This document shows, piece by piece, positions 7,227 through 15,787 of a stretch of 64,000 bases of DNA. A program made the position numbers and the translations under genes. The first letter of the stretch is position 1. Each line of letters opens with the position of its first letter. Location of the stretch: positions 25,538 to 89,537 of the forward strand of contig JAUYSH010000043.1 of NCBI GenBank assembly GCA_030696455.1. The letters run 5' to 3'. The stretch comes from Elusimicrobiota bacterium. GTDB taxonomy: Bacteria; Elusimicrobiota; Elusimicrobia; UBA1565; UBA9628. A model generated the notes under the pieces. It was not told the origin of the DNA, made no database searches, and worked only from the letters and a program-made list of their open reading frames with translations.

Positions 7227-8809
7227 GGGCCGCTCTGCTGACGATCCTATTGGCTGGAGCTTCGGCCGGCGCCTCTGACGGCGAGCCTTCGTCGGCGCCG
7301 GCCGGCACGGAAGTAGGGGGAGATCAAACCGAAGCGATCGCGGAGATGAGACGGCAGCTGGAGGCCGACCCGGGCCTTCAGGAAGCCCTCGTGGATCGCA
7401 TCATGAACTCCAAGATCGCGGGCGCCATCAGCTCGGAAAAAGACCAAGGCAAAAAGCGCGGCACCGTCCGCGAATGGATGCAGAGCGACCTTGGCTCGGC
7501 GGCGGAGATCGCGCTGGGGCTGGCTCGCGACGAGGCGTCGGGCACCCATCTCTTCGAGAACAGCCTGGTCAAGCAGATCCGGATGACGTATCAGCGCAAC
7601 GACACCAACCGCGGCGCCTTCGGCGTCCTCAAGAGCGCGGCGAAGACCTCCAAGCTGATGGGCAAGCCCGATCAGGAGGCCGGCGAGGAGGAGCGGCGCG
7701 AGCTGATCCGCACGATGTTCGAAGGCCAGGGCGCCCAGAGCGAGAAGGTGATCACCGGTCAGGCCCCCGAGGGCAAGGCCGCCTCGGAGGCGCCGCCGAG
7801 CGCCGCGTTCGCCAACACGTTCTACGACCGCCTCTCCGCCGGCAACGTCCGCGGCTACTCCCCCCAGCTCATGGCCCTGCAGAGCGCCCTCAACACCCGC
7901 CGCCCGCCGGGCGCGCCCGCGCTCATCGAGACGGGCAAGCTCGACCACGCGACCTTGTCCTATCCCGCCTTCGGCCTCAAGTACGACCTCGGCAACCTCG
8001 ACGAGCGCCTGCGCCGCGCGCGCATAGGCGAGCTCGCCCATCTCAGCGGCACGCGCTTGAGCGAGCGCGACTGGAAGGATCCCGGCCTCGAGGCGCGCCT
8101 GCTCGCGAAGGTCCCGGCGGACAAGCTCGGCAAGAGCTTCGCCGCCCGCGCCGCCGCCAACACGCGCGCCCGCGCCGCACTCGCCGCCTTCGAGGCCGCC
8201 GCCGACAAGAGCCGCGACCCGAACCGGATCACCAAGGGCCTGCTCGTCGAACTGTCCGGCCGCCAGCGCGAGGCCGCCCGCTGGCTCACCGCGGCGGCCC
8301 TCGAAGAGGAGCTGGCCCGCATCGAGTCGGAGGAGGGCTTCCTGACCGGAGACCTGCTCGCCCTCATCGAGGCGGCCCCCGCGCCCGCCCCGGTCCGGGA
8401 GTCCTACAAGAGCCGCGGCGTCTCCTACTCGCAGCGCCTGGCCGCGATAAAGGCCAACGCCCGCGCCGCGCTCGACGCCCTGCAGTCCGACGCCTGGCTC
8501 TCGCGCCTGGGCGAGATCGACAAGATGATGGGCGAGAACCAGGGGCTGCGCCGCAACATCTCCCGAGACATCTCCAACTACCGGCTGGTCCCGTTCCGGA
8601 TCAGCGAGGCCGTGCTCCGTCAGCCGCGCTGGCGCGAGTATCTCGACGACCTGCTCGTGCGCTACGCCCAGCGCACCTCCTACGGCCGCGAGGTCGCCGC
8701 CCGCCGCGGCAAGCTCTCCCGCTTCCTCGGCATCTTCGGCCAGATCGCCTCCGGCGACCTCAACGGCGCCGACGTCTCCCTCGTCAACGCCGAAGGCGGC
8801 CGAAGATAG
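7223..8809 (+). CDS. Secreted helical protein of unknown function
   Basis: 528 residues with a short signal peptide (MRAALLTILLAGASAGAS). The remainder is helical, rich in Ala, Arg, Glu and Leu, with an early acidic stretch. No cysteine or catalytic motif stands out. It overlaps the preceding gene in ATGA and closes the run that begins with the histidine kinase. Three nt after its stop lies the perfect 32-bp inverted repeat 8812-8877. No family is recognised. A structural or extracytoplasmic scaffold role would fit the composition but is speculative. Confidence 0.7.
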   Translation: MRAALLTILLAGASAGASDGEPSSAPAGTEVGGDQTEAIAEMRRQLEADPGLQEALVDRIMNSKIAGAISSEKDQGKKRGTVREWMQSDLGSAAEIALGLARDEASGTHLFENSLVKQIRMTYQRNDTNRGAFGVLKSAAKTSKLMGKPDQEAGEEERRELIRTMFEGQGAQSEKVITGQAPEGKAASEAPPSAAFANTFYDRLSAGNVRGYSPQLMALQSALNTRRPPGAPALIETGKLDHATLSYPAFGLKYDLGNLDERLRRARIGELAHLSGTRLSERDWKDPGLEARLLAKVPADKLGKSFAARAAANTRARAALAAFEAAADKSRDPNRITKGLLVELSGRQREAARWLTAAALEEELARIESEEGFLTGDLLALIEAAPAPAPVRESYKSRGVSYSQRLAAIKANARAALDALQSDAWLSRLGEIDKMMGENQGLRRNISRDISNYRLVPFRISEAVLRQPRWREYLDDLLVRYAQRTSYGREVAARRGKLSRFLGIFGQIASGDLNGADVSLVNAEGGRR

Positions 8810-8811
8810 GA

Positions 8812-8877
8812 TGGTGTCAGGCATGTCGTTCTTTGCATAACTCAGGAGTTATGCAAAGAACGACATGCCTGACACCA
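8812..8877. repeat. Perfect 32-bp inverted repeat of the GGTGTCAGGC family
   Basis: Left arm 8812-8843 and right arm 8846-8877 are exact reverse complements around a 2-nt centre. Outer ends read GGTGTCAGGC / GCCTGACACC; the inner stem starts CATGTCGTTC. It lies between convergent stops (8809 and 8889) and would form a very stable hairpin in either transcript. No T-run follows, so intrinsic termination is uncertain. Confidence 0.85.
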
Positions 8878-8888
8878 ATTAAGACCCC

Positions 8889-10925
8889 TTAAGGGCGGAA
8901 GGCGGGGATGAGGGCTTTCAGGCGGGGGAGGGCCTCTTCGGCGGAGCGCTCGCCGGCGAGGATGATCTCGCCGGCGCGGTGGAGCTCGGTCCAGGAGAAG
9001 CCCTTCAGGTCGGGGAACATGGTCACGTCGGCGATGTCGAGGCGCGACTGGGCGACCTCGTACTCCATCGTGTAGATCATCTGGAAGAACACTTCCGGGA
9101 AGTTCGGGGCGCGGAAGGCTTTGGGCAGGACGGGCATCGCGGCCTGACGCAAAGTCTCCAGGTTGAGCGGCTGGTCCAATAGGCGCAGGCGATGGCGGTC
9201 GTGCAGCTTGGACTTGCGCTCGCTGGCGGGCACGGTCAAGTTGACGGCGAGCAGGATGTCCGCGCCCATGTCGGCGATCACGCGCGTGGGCACCGGGTTG
9301 ACGATTCCGCCGTCGACGAGCCAGCGGCCGGAAAGCTGGGTCGGCTCGAAGATCAACGGAAGGCCGCACGAGGCGCGGATCGCCTCGGCCACGCGCCCCT
9401 GCTTGAGGACGACCTCCTCGCCGGTCTCGATGTCGGCGGCGACGCAGGCGAAGGGGATCTCCATGTCGGAGAATTCCCGCGAGCCCATGTAGGAGCGGAT
9501 GAAGCGCAGCAAGGTGTCGCCGGCGAACAGGCCCGAGCGCGGCACGGTCAGGTCCCAGAACAGGTTCTCGTACACCCAGGCCTTGTCGATGCGCAGGGCC
9601 AGCTCCTCGATCTCCTCGGGCTCGTAGCCGGCGGCGTAGCAGCCCGCGATGAGCGAGCCCATCGAGGTGCCGGCGATCATGTCGATGGGGATGCCCTCGC
9701 GCTTGAGCACCTTGAGCACGCCGATCGTCGCGTGGCCGAGCGCCGCGCCGGTGCCGAGGGCGATGCCGACCTGGACGCCGCCGATGCGCCGGGCCAGGTG
9801 GCCGAGCATCTTCGCGGCCTTGGGCTCGACGGCGAAGGCCGAGTCGGCGCGGCCGTCGCGCTCGTAGGCCTCGTTGGCCTCCTCGCTCCACGGCACGACG
9901 AGGCGCTCGGCGCCGATGAGCAGGGGCGCGTCCTCGGGCTCGAGGTCGCCGATCCACAGGCGCAGCAGGCGGCGGGCCTCCTCGGCCAGCGGCGGCACCT
10001 CGGCCTCCATGTGGCGGTACTGCGGGCGCATGGCGTCGCAGCCCGCCATCAGGATCAGGTCGGCCTCGGTGAGTGCCGCGCGTTCGACGTCGCCGCGCGG
10101 CCCGCCCAGGCACAGCAAAGCCAGCTCGTGGCTGTCGCGCACGGCGTTGAGGAATAGGTAAAGCTGGCTGAAGAGCCGGCCGCCCAAGGTCGACGGCGAC
10201 ACCGACAGGATGCGCACGCCCGACGGATGCTCCTGGGCCAGCGCGGCCAGGGCGGCGGGGTCGCGCAGGTTCGCCGCGCGCAGGGCGGTTTCCGTGGTCG
10301 GCTTGGGCTTGAGGCCGGCGGCGCGCGCGATGTCGCCGGGCTCCGGCGAGAGGTCGACGACGAGCACCTTCTTGCGGGTCTGGCCCGCGAGCTCGGCACC
10401 CAGGCGCCAGGCGATGAGCGCGCGCTCGCGCCGGGGCAGGGCGCTGTCGAAGGCGACGAGACGGGCCTGGTCGGAGGACGGCCGCGGAGAAACGGCCTGG
10501 CCGCCCTCGATGAGGCGGCTGGCGAGCGTGCGCGAGAGGTGAAGCAGGATCGGCGGATGCTCGCGCAGGCACTCCTCGAAGTCCTTGCGGGGAAGCTTCA
10601 GCAGCTCGCTCGTCGCGTCCACGCGGACGGTGGCCGAGCGGGGCCCGCCGGTAAGCATGCCGGTCTCGCCGATGACGTCGCCGCGGCCGAGGTAGGCCAC
10701 GAGGGTCTCCTTGCCCTCGACGGCGCGGTAGCGGCGCGCGTGGCCGGAGACGATCAAATAGAGAGCGTCGGACTCGTCGCCCTGCTTGAAGACCGTGGCC
10801 CCCTTGGGCAGGGAGAGCAGCTGCAGGCGCGCGGCGAGCTTGCCGCGGTCCTCGACGGAAAGGCCCGCGAACAGGGGCGTCCTTTTTAGGAAGGACTCCC
10901 AAGGCTGGATCTCCTCTGGCTTCAT
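8889..10925 (-). CDS. Patatin-like phospholipase with N-terminal cyclic-nucleotide-binding domain
   Basis: 678 residues. Residues about 15-135 form a CRP/NTE-type cNMP domain with the phosphate-binding segment GETGMLTGGPRSATV (E87, R96). A central region of about 155-370 is P-loop-like in pattern but lacks a Walker A. The patatin domain, about 385-650, has the nucleophile S421 in GTSMGS and D538 in VDGGIVNP, forming the Ser-Asp dyad. The layout matches bacterial relatives of neuropathy target esterase, which deacylate lysophospholipids at membranes. ATG 10925 overlaps the Nudix stop (ATGA), so the two are co-translated. A lipid-turnover role gated by a nucleotide is inferred. Confidence 0.88.
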   Translation of the reverse strand: MKPEEIQPWESFLKRTPLFAGLSVEDRGKLAARLQLLSLPKGATVFKQGDESDALYLIVSGHARRYRAVEGKETLVAYLGRGDVIGETGMLTGGPRSATVRVDATSELLKLPRKDFEECLREHPPILLHLSRTLASRLIEGGQAVSPRPSSDQARLVAFDSALPRRERALIAWRLGAELAGQTRKKVLVVDLSPEPGDIARAAGLKPKPTTETALRAANLRDPAALAALAQEHPSGVRILSVSPSTLGGRLFSQLYLFLNAVRDSHELALLCLGGPRGDVERAALTEADLILMAGCDAMRPQYRHMEAEVPPLAEEARRLLRLWIGDLEPEDAPLLIGAERLVVPWSEEANEAYERDGRADSAFAVEPKAAKMLGHLARRIGGVQVGIALGTGAALGHATIGVLKVLKREGIPIDMIAGTSMGSLIAGCYAAGYEPEEIEELALRIDKAWVYENLFWDLTVPRSGLFAGDTLLRFIRSYMGSREFSDMEIPFACVAADIETGEEVVLKQGRVAEAIRASCGLPLIFEPTQLSGRWLVDGGIVNPVPTRVIADMGADILLAVNLTVPASERKSKLHDRHRLRLLDQPLNLETLRQAAMPVLPKAFRAPNFPEVFFQMIYTMEYEVAQSRLDIADVTMFPDLKGFSWTELHRAGEIILAGERSAEEALPRLKALIPAFRP

Positions 10926-11467
10926 CTCTTGACCGCGCAAGCTAAAAGGCCGACCACGGTCTTCGAGTCGCGGATCTTGCCGCGGCGCACGAGCTCGACG
11001 GCCTTGTCGAAGGGCATGATGACGGTCTCGATGAACTCGTCCTCGTCGGCGTTCACCTGTCCCGGCTTGAGGCCCGTCGCGACGAACAGGTGCAGGACCT
11101 CGTCGGCGAAGGCGGGCGTGGGCCAGTATTGGATCAGCGGCTTGAACTTGGCCGCCGTGTAGCCGGTCTCCTCGGCGAGCTCGCGCTTGATGCAGGTCAG
11201 GATGGACTCGCGCGGGTCGAGCTTGCCGGCGGGAAGCTCGAGGGTGACCTCGCCGACGGGGTGGCGGTACTGGCGGACGAGGACGACGGTGTCCTTGTCG
11301 AGAAAGGGCACCACGCCGACGGCGCCGGGGTGAGAGATGTACTCGCGCGTGGCGAGCTTGCCGTTGGGAAGCTTCACCGTGTCCACGTCGAAGTTCACGG
11401 CCCGGCCGCGCCAGATCGTTTTCTTGCTGACGAAGGTCTCGATCAGGCCGGCGTCGCGCTTTTTCAT
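10922..11467 (-). CDS. Nudix hydrolase, ADP-ribose pyrophosphatase-like
   Basis: 181 residues. The Nudix box is complete: G-x5-E-x7-REL-x-EE-x-G in GKLDPRESIL...RELAEETGY. The flanking regions (TVVLVRQYRHPVGE, HLFVATGLKPGQ) resemble ADP-ribose/NDP-sugar pyrophosphatases of the NudF type. These cut nucleoside diphosphate derivatives into two monophosphates using Mg. The ATG at 11467 is chosen because a TACAAT box ends 8 nt upstream and the frame extension to 11494 has no support. It is followed in ATGA overlap by the cNMP-patatin gene. Exact substrate is not readable. Confidence 0.87.
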   Translation of the reverse strand: MKKRDAGLIETFVSKKTIWRGRAVNFDVDTVKLPNGKLATREYISHPGAVGVVPFLDKDTVVLVRQYRHPVGEVTLELPAGKLDPRESILTCIKRELAEETGYTAAKFKPLIQYWPTPAFADEVLHLFVATGLKPGQVNADEDEFIETVIMPFDKAVELVRRGKIRDSKTVVGLLACAVKR

Positions 11468-11475
11468 CGCGCCGC

Positions 11476-11481
11476 ATTGTA
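11476..11481 (-). promoter_or_regulatory. -10 box (TACAAT) of the Nudix-patatin operon
   Basis: On the minus strand TACAAT lies 8 nt before the ATG at 11467, implying a leader of about 2 nt. No clear -35 is seen. The rest of the divergent region 11482-11608 shows no other feature. Confidence 0.5.
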
Positions 11482-11608
11482 GCAAAGGGCGCATGGCCGA
11501 CGGTCACGACGGTCGCGCCTCGATTGCGCTCGCGTAGTCGCGTCCGGGGGGATGACGCCGACGCGATCGAAGCGGGCGAGGCCGCCCGACGAGGGAGGCG
11601 TCATTTGG

Positions 11609-11614
11609 TATGAT
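11609..11614 (+). promoter_or_regulatory. -10 box (TATGAT) upstream of dnaE
   Basis: TATGAT lies 20 nt before the dnaE ATG at 11635, implying a leader of about 14 nt. No Shine-Dalgarno is visible in the leader and the -35 is poor. Confidence 0.4.
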
Positions 11615-11634
11615 GTAGCCTCGCGTCCCCTCCC

Positions 11635-14600
11635 ATGTCAAAGCCCGAGTTCGTCCACCTCCACAACCACTCCGAATACTCCCTGATGGACGGGGTCATC
11701 CGGCTCTCGGACAAGGACGGCAAGCCCTCGCAGGCGCTCAAGGACCTCGCTAACTCCGGGGCCAAGGGCTTCGCGATCACCGACCACGGGAACATGTACG
11801 GCGCCGTCGAGTTCTATTCCAACGCGAAGGCCGTCGGGCTCAAGGCCATCATCGGCTGCGAGATGTACATCTCCAAGGGCACGCGCTTCGACCGCGGCCA
11901 CTCTCAGAAGGAGAACTGCCATCTGACGGTCCTCGCCAAGAATTTCGAGGGCTACCAGAATCTGATGGAGCTGTGCTCGATCGCCTTTACCGAAGGTTAT
12001 TATTACGATCCACGCATCGACAAGGAATTGCTCGCCAAGCACTCCAAAGGCCTCGTCGTCCTGTCGGGCTGTCTGAAATCCGAGCTGAACCAGTCCATCC
12101 TGTCCGGAGACCTCACCCAATCCGAAAAGCTGGTGACGTGGTTCCGGGACAACCTCGAGCAGGATTCCTACTACCTCGAGATCATGGACCACGGCATCGA
12201 GAAGCAGAAGCAGGTGACCGCGGCCCTGCTCGAGCTCAACAAGCGCACGGGCATCCCCCTCGTCGCGACCAACGACTGCCATTACTGGAAGCCCGACGAC
12301 CACGAGGCGCACGACGCGCGCGTGTGCATCGCCACCGGCCGCAAGATGGCCGACACTGAACGCCTGAAGTTCGACTCCCACGATTTCTACATCAAGTCCC
12401 CCGAGGAGATGCACAAGCTGTTCGGCGGCTTCGCCCCGGAATCGCTGAGCAACACGCTCAAGATCGCCGAGATGTGCAACCTCAAGATCCCGATGGACCA
12501 GATGCTCCTCCCGGAATTCAAGGTCCCCGCGGGGTTCGACCAGGACTCCTATCTCGAGCACCTCTGCCTCGAGGGCATGAAGGAGCGCTTCCCCGCCGGC
12601 TACCGCCCGGAATACGCGGAGCGCCTGGCCTACGAATTGGGCGTGATCAAGCGCATGGGCTTCTCCGGCTACTTCCTGATCGTCTGGGACTTCATCAAGC
12701 ACGCGCGCTCCATCGGCGTGCCCGTCGGCCCCGGCCGCGGGTCCGGCGCCGGCGCGATCGTGGCCTACGCCCTGCGCATCACCAACGCCGACCCCATCGA
12801 GCACCGCCTGCTCTTCGAGCGCTTCCTGAACCCGGACCGCAAGTCGATGCCCGACCTCGACATCGACTTCGCCGACACCGGCCGCGACCGGATCATCGCG
12901 TACGTGCGCGAGAAGTACGGCAAGGAGTGCGTGGCGCAGATCATCACCTTCGGCTCGCTCGGAGCCAAGCTCGTCATCCGCGACGTCGGGCGCGTTTTGG
13001 ACATGCCGCTCATGCAGATCGACGAGATCGCCAAGAAGATCCCCGTCGGCCCCAACGTGCACCTGCACGAGGCGATGCAGGGCCCCGAGCTGGTCGAGCT
13101 GGCCAAGGACCCGCAGGTCAAGCGTCTGCTCGAGCTGTCGCTGAAGCTCGAGGGCCTCAAGCGCCACACCGGCGTGCACGCGGCCGGCACGCTCATCACG
13201 AAGGAGCACGTGGTCAAGTACACGCCGCTGGCCAAGGGTGCTAAGTCCGACGTGATCACGACGCAGTACGACGGCGACGTGTGCCCGAAGCTCGGCCTGC
13301 TCAAGGTCGATTTTTTGGGCCTGCGCACTTTGTCGATCATCGACGACGCGGTCAAGTTCGTCAAGAAGCGCCACAGCCCGGACTTCGACATCGACGCGAT
13401 CCCGATGGACGACCCGAAGACGTATGAGATGCTGCGCACCGCCAAGTCGCTCGCGGTGTTCCAGCTCGATTCCCAGGGCATCCGCGACCTCCTGTTCCGC
13501 ATCAAGCCCACCGTCTTCGACGACATCGTCTCCTTGATCGCCCTTTTCCGCCCCGGCCCGATGCAAAGCGGCATGCTCGACATGTTCGTCAACCGCAAGC
13601 ACGGCAAGGAGGAGGTCGCCTACGAGACGCCGCTGCTCGAGCCGATCCTCAAGGACACCTACGGCTGCATGGTCTTCCAAGAGCAGGTCATGGAGATCTC
13701 CAAGAAGCTGGCGGGCTTCACGCCCGGCGAGGCCGACGGCCTGCGCAAGGCGATGGGCAAGAAAATCTTCGAGGACTTGGAGAAGATGCGCAGCAAGTTC
13801 ATCACGGGCTGCGCCGCGAACAAGATCAAGGACAAGATCGCGACGAAGATCTACGACCAGATGGTGAAGTTCGGCGGCTACGGCTTCAACAAGTCCCATT
13901 CGGTCGCCTACGGCCTCGTCGCCTACCAGACCGCCTACCTCAAGGCGAACTACCCCATCGAGTTCATGACCGCGGTGCTGACCAGCGAGATCGGGCATTC
14001 GTCGATCGGCGCGGAAGATAAAGAGAACAAACTGGTGACGTACCTCGAAGAAGCAAGGCGCATGGGGATGAAGATATTACCCCCCGACGTCAACGAATCG
14101 AGGACTCAATTCGACATCCAAAACAACGAAATTCGATTCGGCCTTCTGGCGATCAAGAACGTTGGGTCCGGAGCCGCCGAATCCATCGTGACGGCCGCGG
14201 GAGAGAAGAAGTTCACCTCCCTCGATGATTTCTGCTCGCGCGTCGATCTGCACGCCATCAACAAGAAAGCGGTCGAGTCGTTGATCAAAGCCGGAGCCCT
14301 CGACTCGCTGCGCCCGCATGAGCCGCCCCCGGCGGCGAGAGCCCGCCTTTTGTTGTCCGTTGATGAGTCCGTCGGGCGCCAGCAGAAGATGAAGGCCGAC
14401 CTCGACAAGGGCCAGGGCCTGCTCTTCGGCGCGGCCCCGGCGCCGGCGTCGAAGGAGCTCTCCGGGGCCGACGCCGCGGTCAAGCCTTTGTCGGAGCACG
14501 ACACCTTGACCTACGAGCGCGAGGTCCTGGGCTTCTATTTCTCCGGCCATCCGCTGATGTCGGTCAAGGCGCAACTCAAGGCCACCGCGACGCACGAGGT

Positions 14601-15186
14601 GGCCCAGCTCTCGCCCGCGATCACCGCGCCCGTGCGCATGGCCGGCATGATCAGCAAGATGCGGAAGATGATCTCGAAGAAGACCGGGGAGCCGTGGGTC
14701 ATCATCACCCTCGAGGACCTCACCGGCGAGGTGACCTTGCTGTGCTTCCCGAAGACCTACGCCGCGGGCGTCAACACCCTCGCCAAGATCGGCGCCTTCG
14801 TGGCCGCCACGGGGCGACTGTCGTTTAAAGGCGAGGACGCCGGCGCCGGCACGCCCGAGATCATCGTCGACGACATGACCCCGCTCGACTCCTCGGCGAC
14901 CAGGTTCGCCAAGCGCCTGCGCCTGAAATGCGACGCCACCGTCGGCACCGAGAAGCTCGAGGCCCTGCGCGACGTGCTCGAGCGCTTCGAGGGTCCCTGC
15001 CCCGTCGCCCTCGAGCAGGAAACCCCGGAGGGCGTGGCGATGCTCGACGTCGACCAGCGCGTCAACCTCAACCAGGCCCTGTTCGAGGCCATCGAGGCCA
15101 TCCTCGGCCCCCGCTGCTGGAACATCGACGCCTCCGGCGCCCCCGCCGTCATCGCCCCGCGCAAGTGGGGCGGCAAGCCCTCCTAA
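11635..15186 (+). CDS. dnaE: DNA polymerase III alpha subunit
   Basis: 1183 residues, the usual length for DnaE. An N-terminal PHP domain (LHNHSEYSLMDG, then TDHGNMYG) is followed by the C-family polymerase core with the catalytic PDLDID at residues 406-411 and GPGRGSGAGA just upstream. The fingers follow (RPGPMQSGML, GYGFNKSHSVAYGLVAYQTA). A tandem HhH region and an OB-fold close to the C-terminus (about 1000-1080, ISKMRKMISKKTGEPW) complete the standard order. It replicates the chromosome within the holoenzyme. It is transcribed alone, with a repeat hairpin downstream. About 14000-14340 is AT-richer than the rest, with no frame disruption. Confidence 0.97.
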   Translation: MSKPEFVHLHNHSEYSLMDGVIRLSDKDGKPSQALKDLANSGAKGFAITDHGNMYGAVEFYSNAKAVGLKAIIGCEMYISKGTRFDRGHSQKENCHLTVLAKNFEGYQNLMELCSIAFTEGYYYDPRIDKELLAKHSKGLVVLSGCLKSELNQSILSGDLTQSEKLVTWFRDNLEQDSYYLEIMDHGIEKQKQVTAALLELNKRTGIPLVATNDCHYWKPDDHEAHDARVCIATGRKMADTERLKFDSHDFYIKSPEEMHKLFGGFAPESLSNTLKIAEMCNLKIPMDQMLLPEFKVPAGFDQDSYLEHLCLEGMKERFPAGYRPEYAERLAYELGVIKRMGFSGYFLIVWDFIKHARSIGVPVGPGRGSGAGAIVAYALRITNADPIEHRLLFERFLNPDRKSMPDLDIDFADTGRDRIIAYVREKYGKECVAQIITFGSLGAKLVIRDVGRVLDMPLMQIDEIAKKIPVGPNVHLHEAMQGPELVELAKDPQVKRLLELSLKLEGLKRHTGVHAAGTLITKEHVVKYTPLAKGAKSDVITTQYDGDVCPKLGLLKVDFLGLRTLSIIDDAVKFVKKRHSPDFDIDAIPMDDPKTYEMLRTAKSLAVFQLDSQGIRDLLFRIKPTVFDDIVSLIALFRPGPMQSGMLDMFVNRKHGKEEVAYETPLLEPILKDTYGCMVFQEQVMEISKKLAGFTPGEADGLRKAMGKKIFEDLEKMRSKFITGCAANKIKDKIATKIYDQMVKFGGYGFNKSHSVAYGLVAYQTAYLKANYPIEFMTAVLTSEIGHSSIGAEDKENKLVTYLEEARRMGMKILPPDVNESRTQFDIQNNEIRFGLLAIKNVGSGAAESIVTAAGEKKFTSLDDFCSRVDLHAINKKAVESLIKAGALDSLRPHEPPPAARARLLLSVDESVGRQQKMKADLDKGQGLLFGAAPAPASKELSGADAAVKPLSEHDTLTYEREVLGFYFSGHPLMSVKAQLKATATHEVAQLSPAITAPVRMAGMISKMRKMISKKTGEPWVIITLEDLTGEVTLLCFPKTYAAGVNTLAKIGAFVAATGRLSFKGEDAGAGTPEIIVDDMTPLDSSATRFAKRLRLKCDATVGTEKLEALRDVLERFEGPCPVALEQETPEGVAMLDVDQRVNLNQALFEAIEAILGPRCWNIDASGAPAVIAPRKWGGKPS

Positions 15187-15210
15187 CCGGCGACGTCAAA
15201 CAGGCGGAAA

Positions 15211-15237
15211 ACAGACGGTGCCAAACAGACGGTGCCA
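15211..15237. repeat. 13-bp direct repeat at the left end of the hairpin element
   Basis: ACAGACGGTGCCA occurs at 15211-15223 and again at 15225-15237, one base apart. The second copy enters the left end (GGTGCCAGGC) of the inverted repeat 15231-15311. It looks like a local duplication of the element border. Confidence 0.75.
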
Positions 15238-15311
15238 GGCCTCCCATTATCCCATTACTCCCGAATAAAAACCTCGATTGAGAGTAATGGGATAATGGGA
15301 GGCCTGGCACC
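15231..15311. repeat. Perfect 30-bp inverted repeat of the GGTGCCAGGC family
   Basis: Left arm 15231-15260 and right arm 15282-15311 are exact reverse complements with a 21-nt AT-rich loop. Outer ends are GGTGCCAGGC / GCCTGGCACC; the inner stem (CTCCCATTATCCCATTACTC) is unrelated to that of the element at 8812. It lies 44 nt after dnaE and is followed by a pyrimidine-rich CTTTCTTCCT, so it could also stop dnaE transcription. Confidence 0.85.
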
Positions 15312-15329
15312 TTTCTTCCTATGTTGCGC

Positions 15330-15358
15330 TTGTGACGCCAGGGTAAAATGGTTAGAAT
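15330..15358 (+). promoter_or_regulatory. Promoter of the receiver-protein operon
   Basis: TTGTGA (15330-15335) and TAGAAT (15353-15358) are 17 bp apart; the start would be near 15365. Unlike most operon heads here, the gene has a leader with a Shine-Dalgarno (AAGGAG at 15376-15381). Confidence 0.55.
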
Positions 15359-15386
15359 TCACAAGCTGTTTATATAAGGAGAGGGA

Positions 15387-15770
15387 ATGGCCGACATCAA
15401 GAAGCGCATCCTAGTCGCCGACGACGATCCGGATCTTCTCGACCTGCTCATGATGGACCTCGCCTATCAGGGCTACGAGGTCCTCTCGGCCGTCAACGGA
15501 AAGGACGCCCTTCAGACCGCCCTCAAGGAGCCGCTCGACCTCGTGCTCCTCGACGTGATGATGCCCTACATCGACGGCTACCACGTCGCCTACGAGCTCA
15601 CCAACAAGCTCGGCGCCAAGGCTCCGCGCATCATGATCATGACCAGCCGCGACACGGTCAAGGAAAAGGGCATCGCCTTGATGAGCGGCGCCACCGAGGT
15701 CCTTCAGAAGCCTTTCGAGATGGCCAAACTCCACGAGCGCATCGCCGCGGTTCTGGCGAAACCCGCTTGA
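15387..15770 (+). CDS. Stand-alone response-regulator receiver protein
   Basis: 127 residues, a single CheY-type receiver domain with no output domain. The acidic pocket D12-D14 (ADDDP), phospho-acceptor D56 (LLDVMMPYIDG), T86/S87 (MTSRD) and K108 (LQKPF) are all present, so it should accept phosphate. The start is fixed by AAGGAG 5 nt upstream. Its partner kinase is not adjacent; the GAF-PAS kinase at 3148 also lacks a partner. It heads a short operon with a barrel protein, phosphofructokinase and a HAMP protein. Single-domain receivers act through protein binding. Confidence 0.9.
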   Translation: MADIKKRILVADDDPDLLDLLMMDLAYQGYEVLSAVNGKDALQTALKEPLDLVLLDVMMPYIDGYHVAYELTNKLGAKAPRIMIMTSRDTVKEKGIALMSGATEVLQKPFEMAKLHERIAAVLAKPA

Positions 15771-15787
15771 TTCAACAGGATTTATCG

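Noticed and set aside
8812..8877. Classical Rho-independent terminator
   Set aside because: The stem is long and perfect but no T-run follows on either strand, and the same ends occur elsewhere, so it is reported as a repeat.
11638..13998. A 786-codon open frame antisense to dnaE, and similar long antisense frames at 3289-4602, 4182-6260, 7247-8824 and 30511-32316
   Set aside because: These mirror GC-rich codons of well-identified genes. Their products are low-complexity (Arg, Gly, Val, Leu, Ala-rich) with no domain, ribosome-binding site or promoter.
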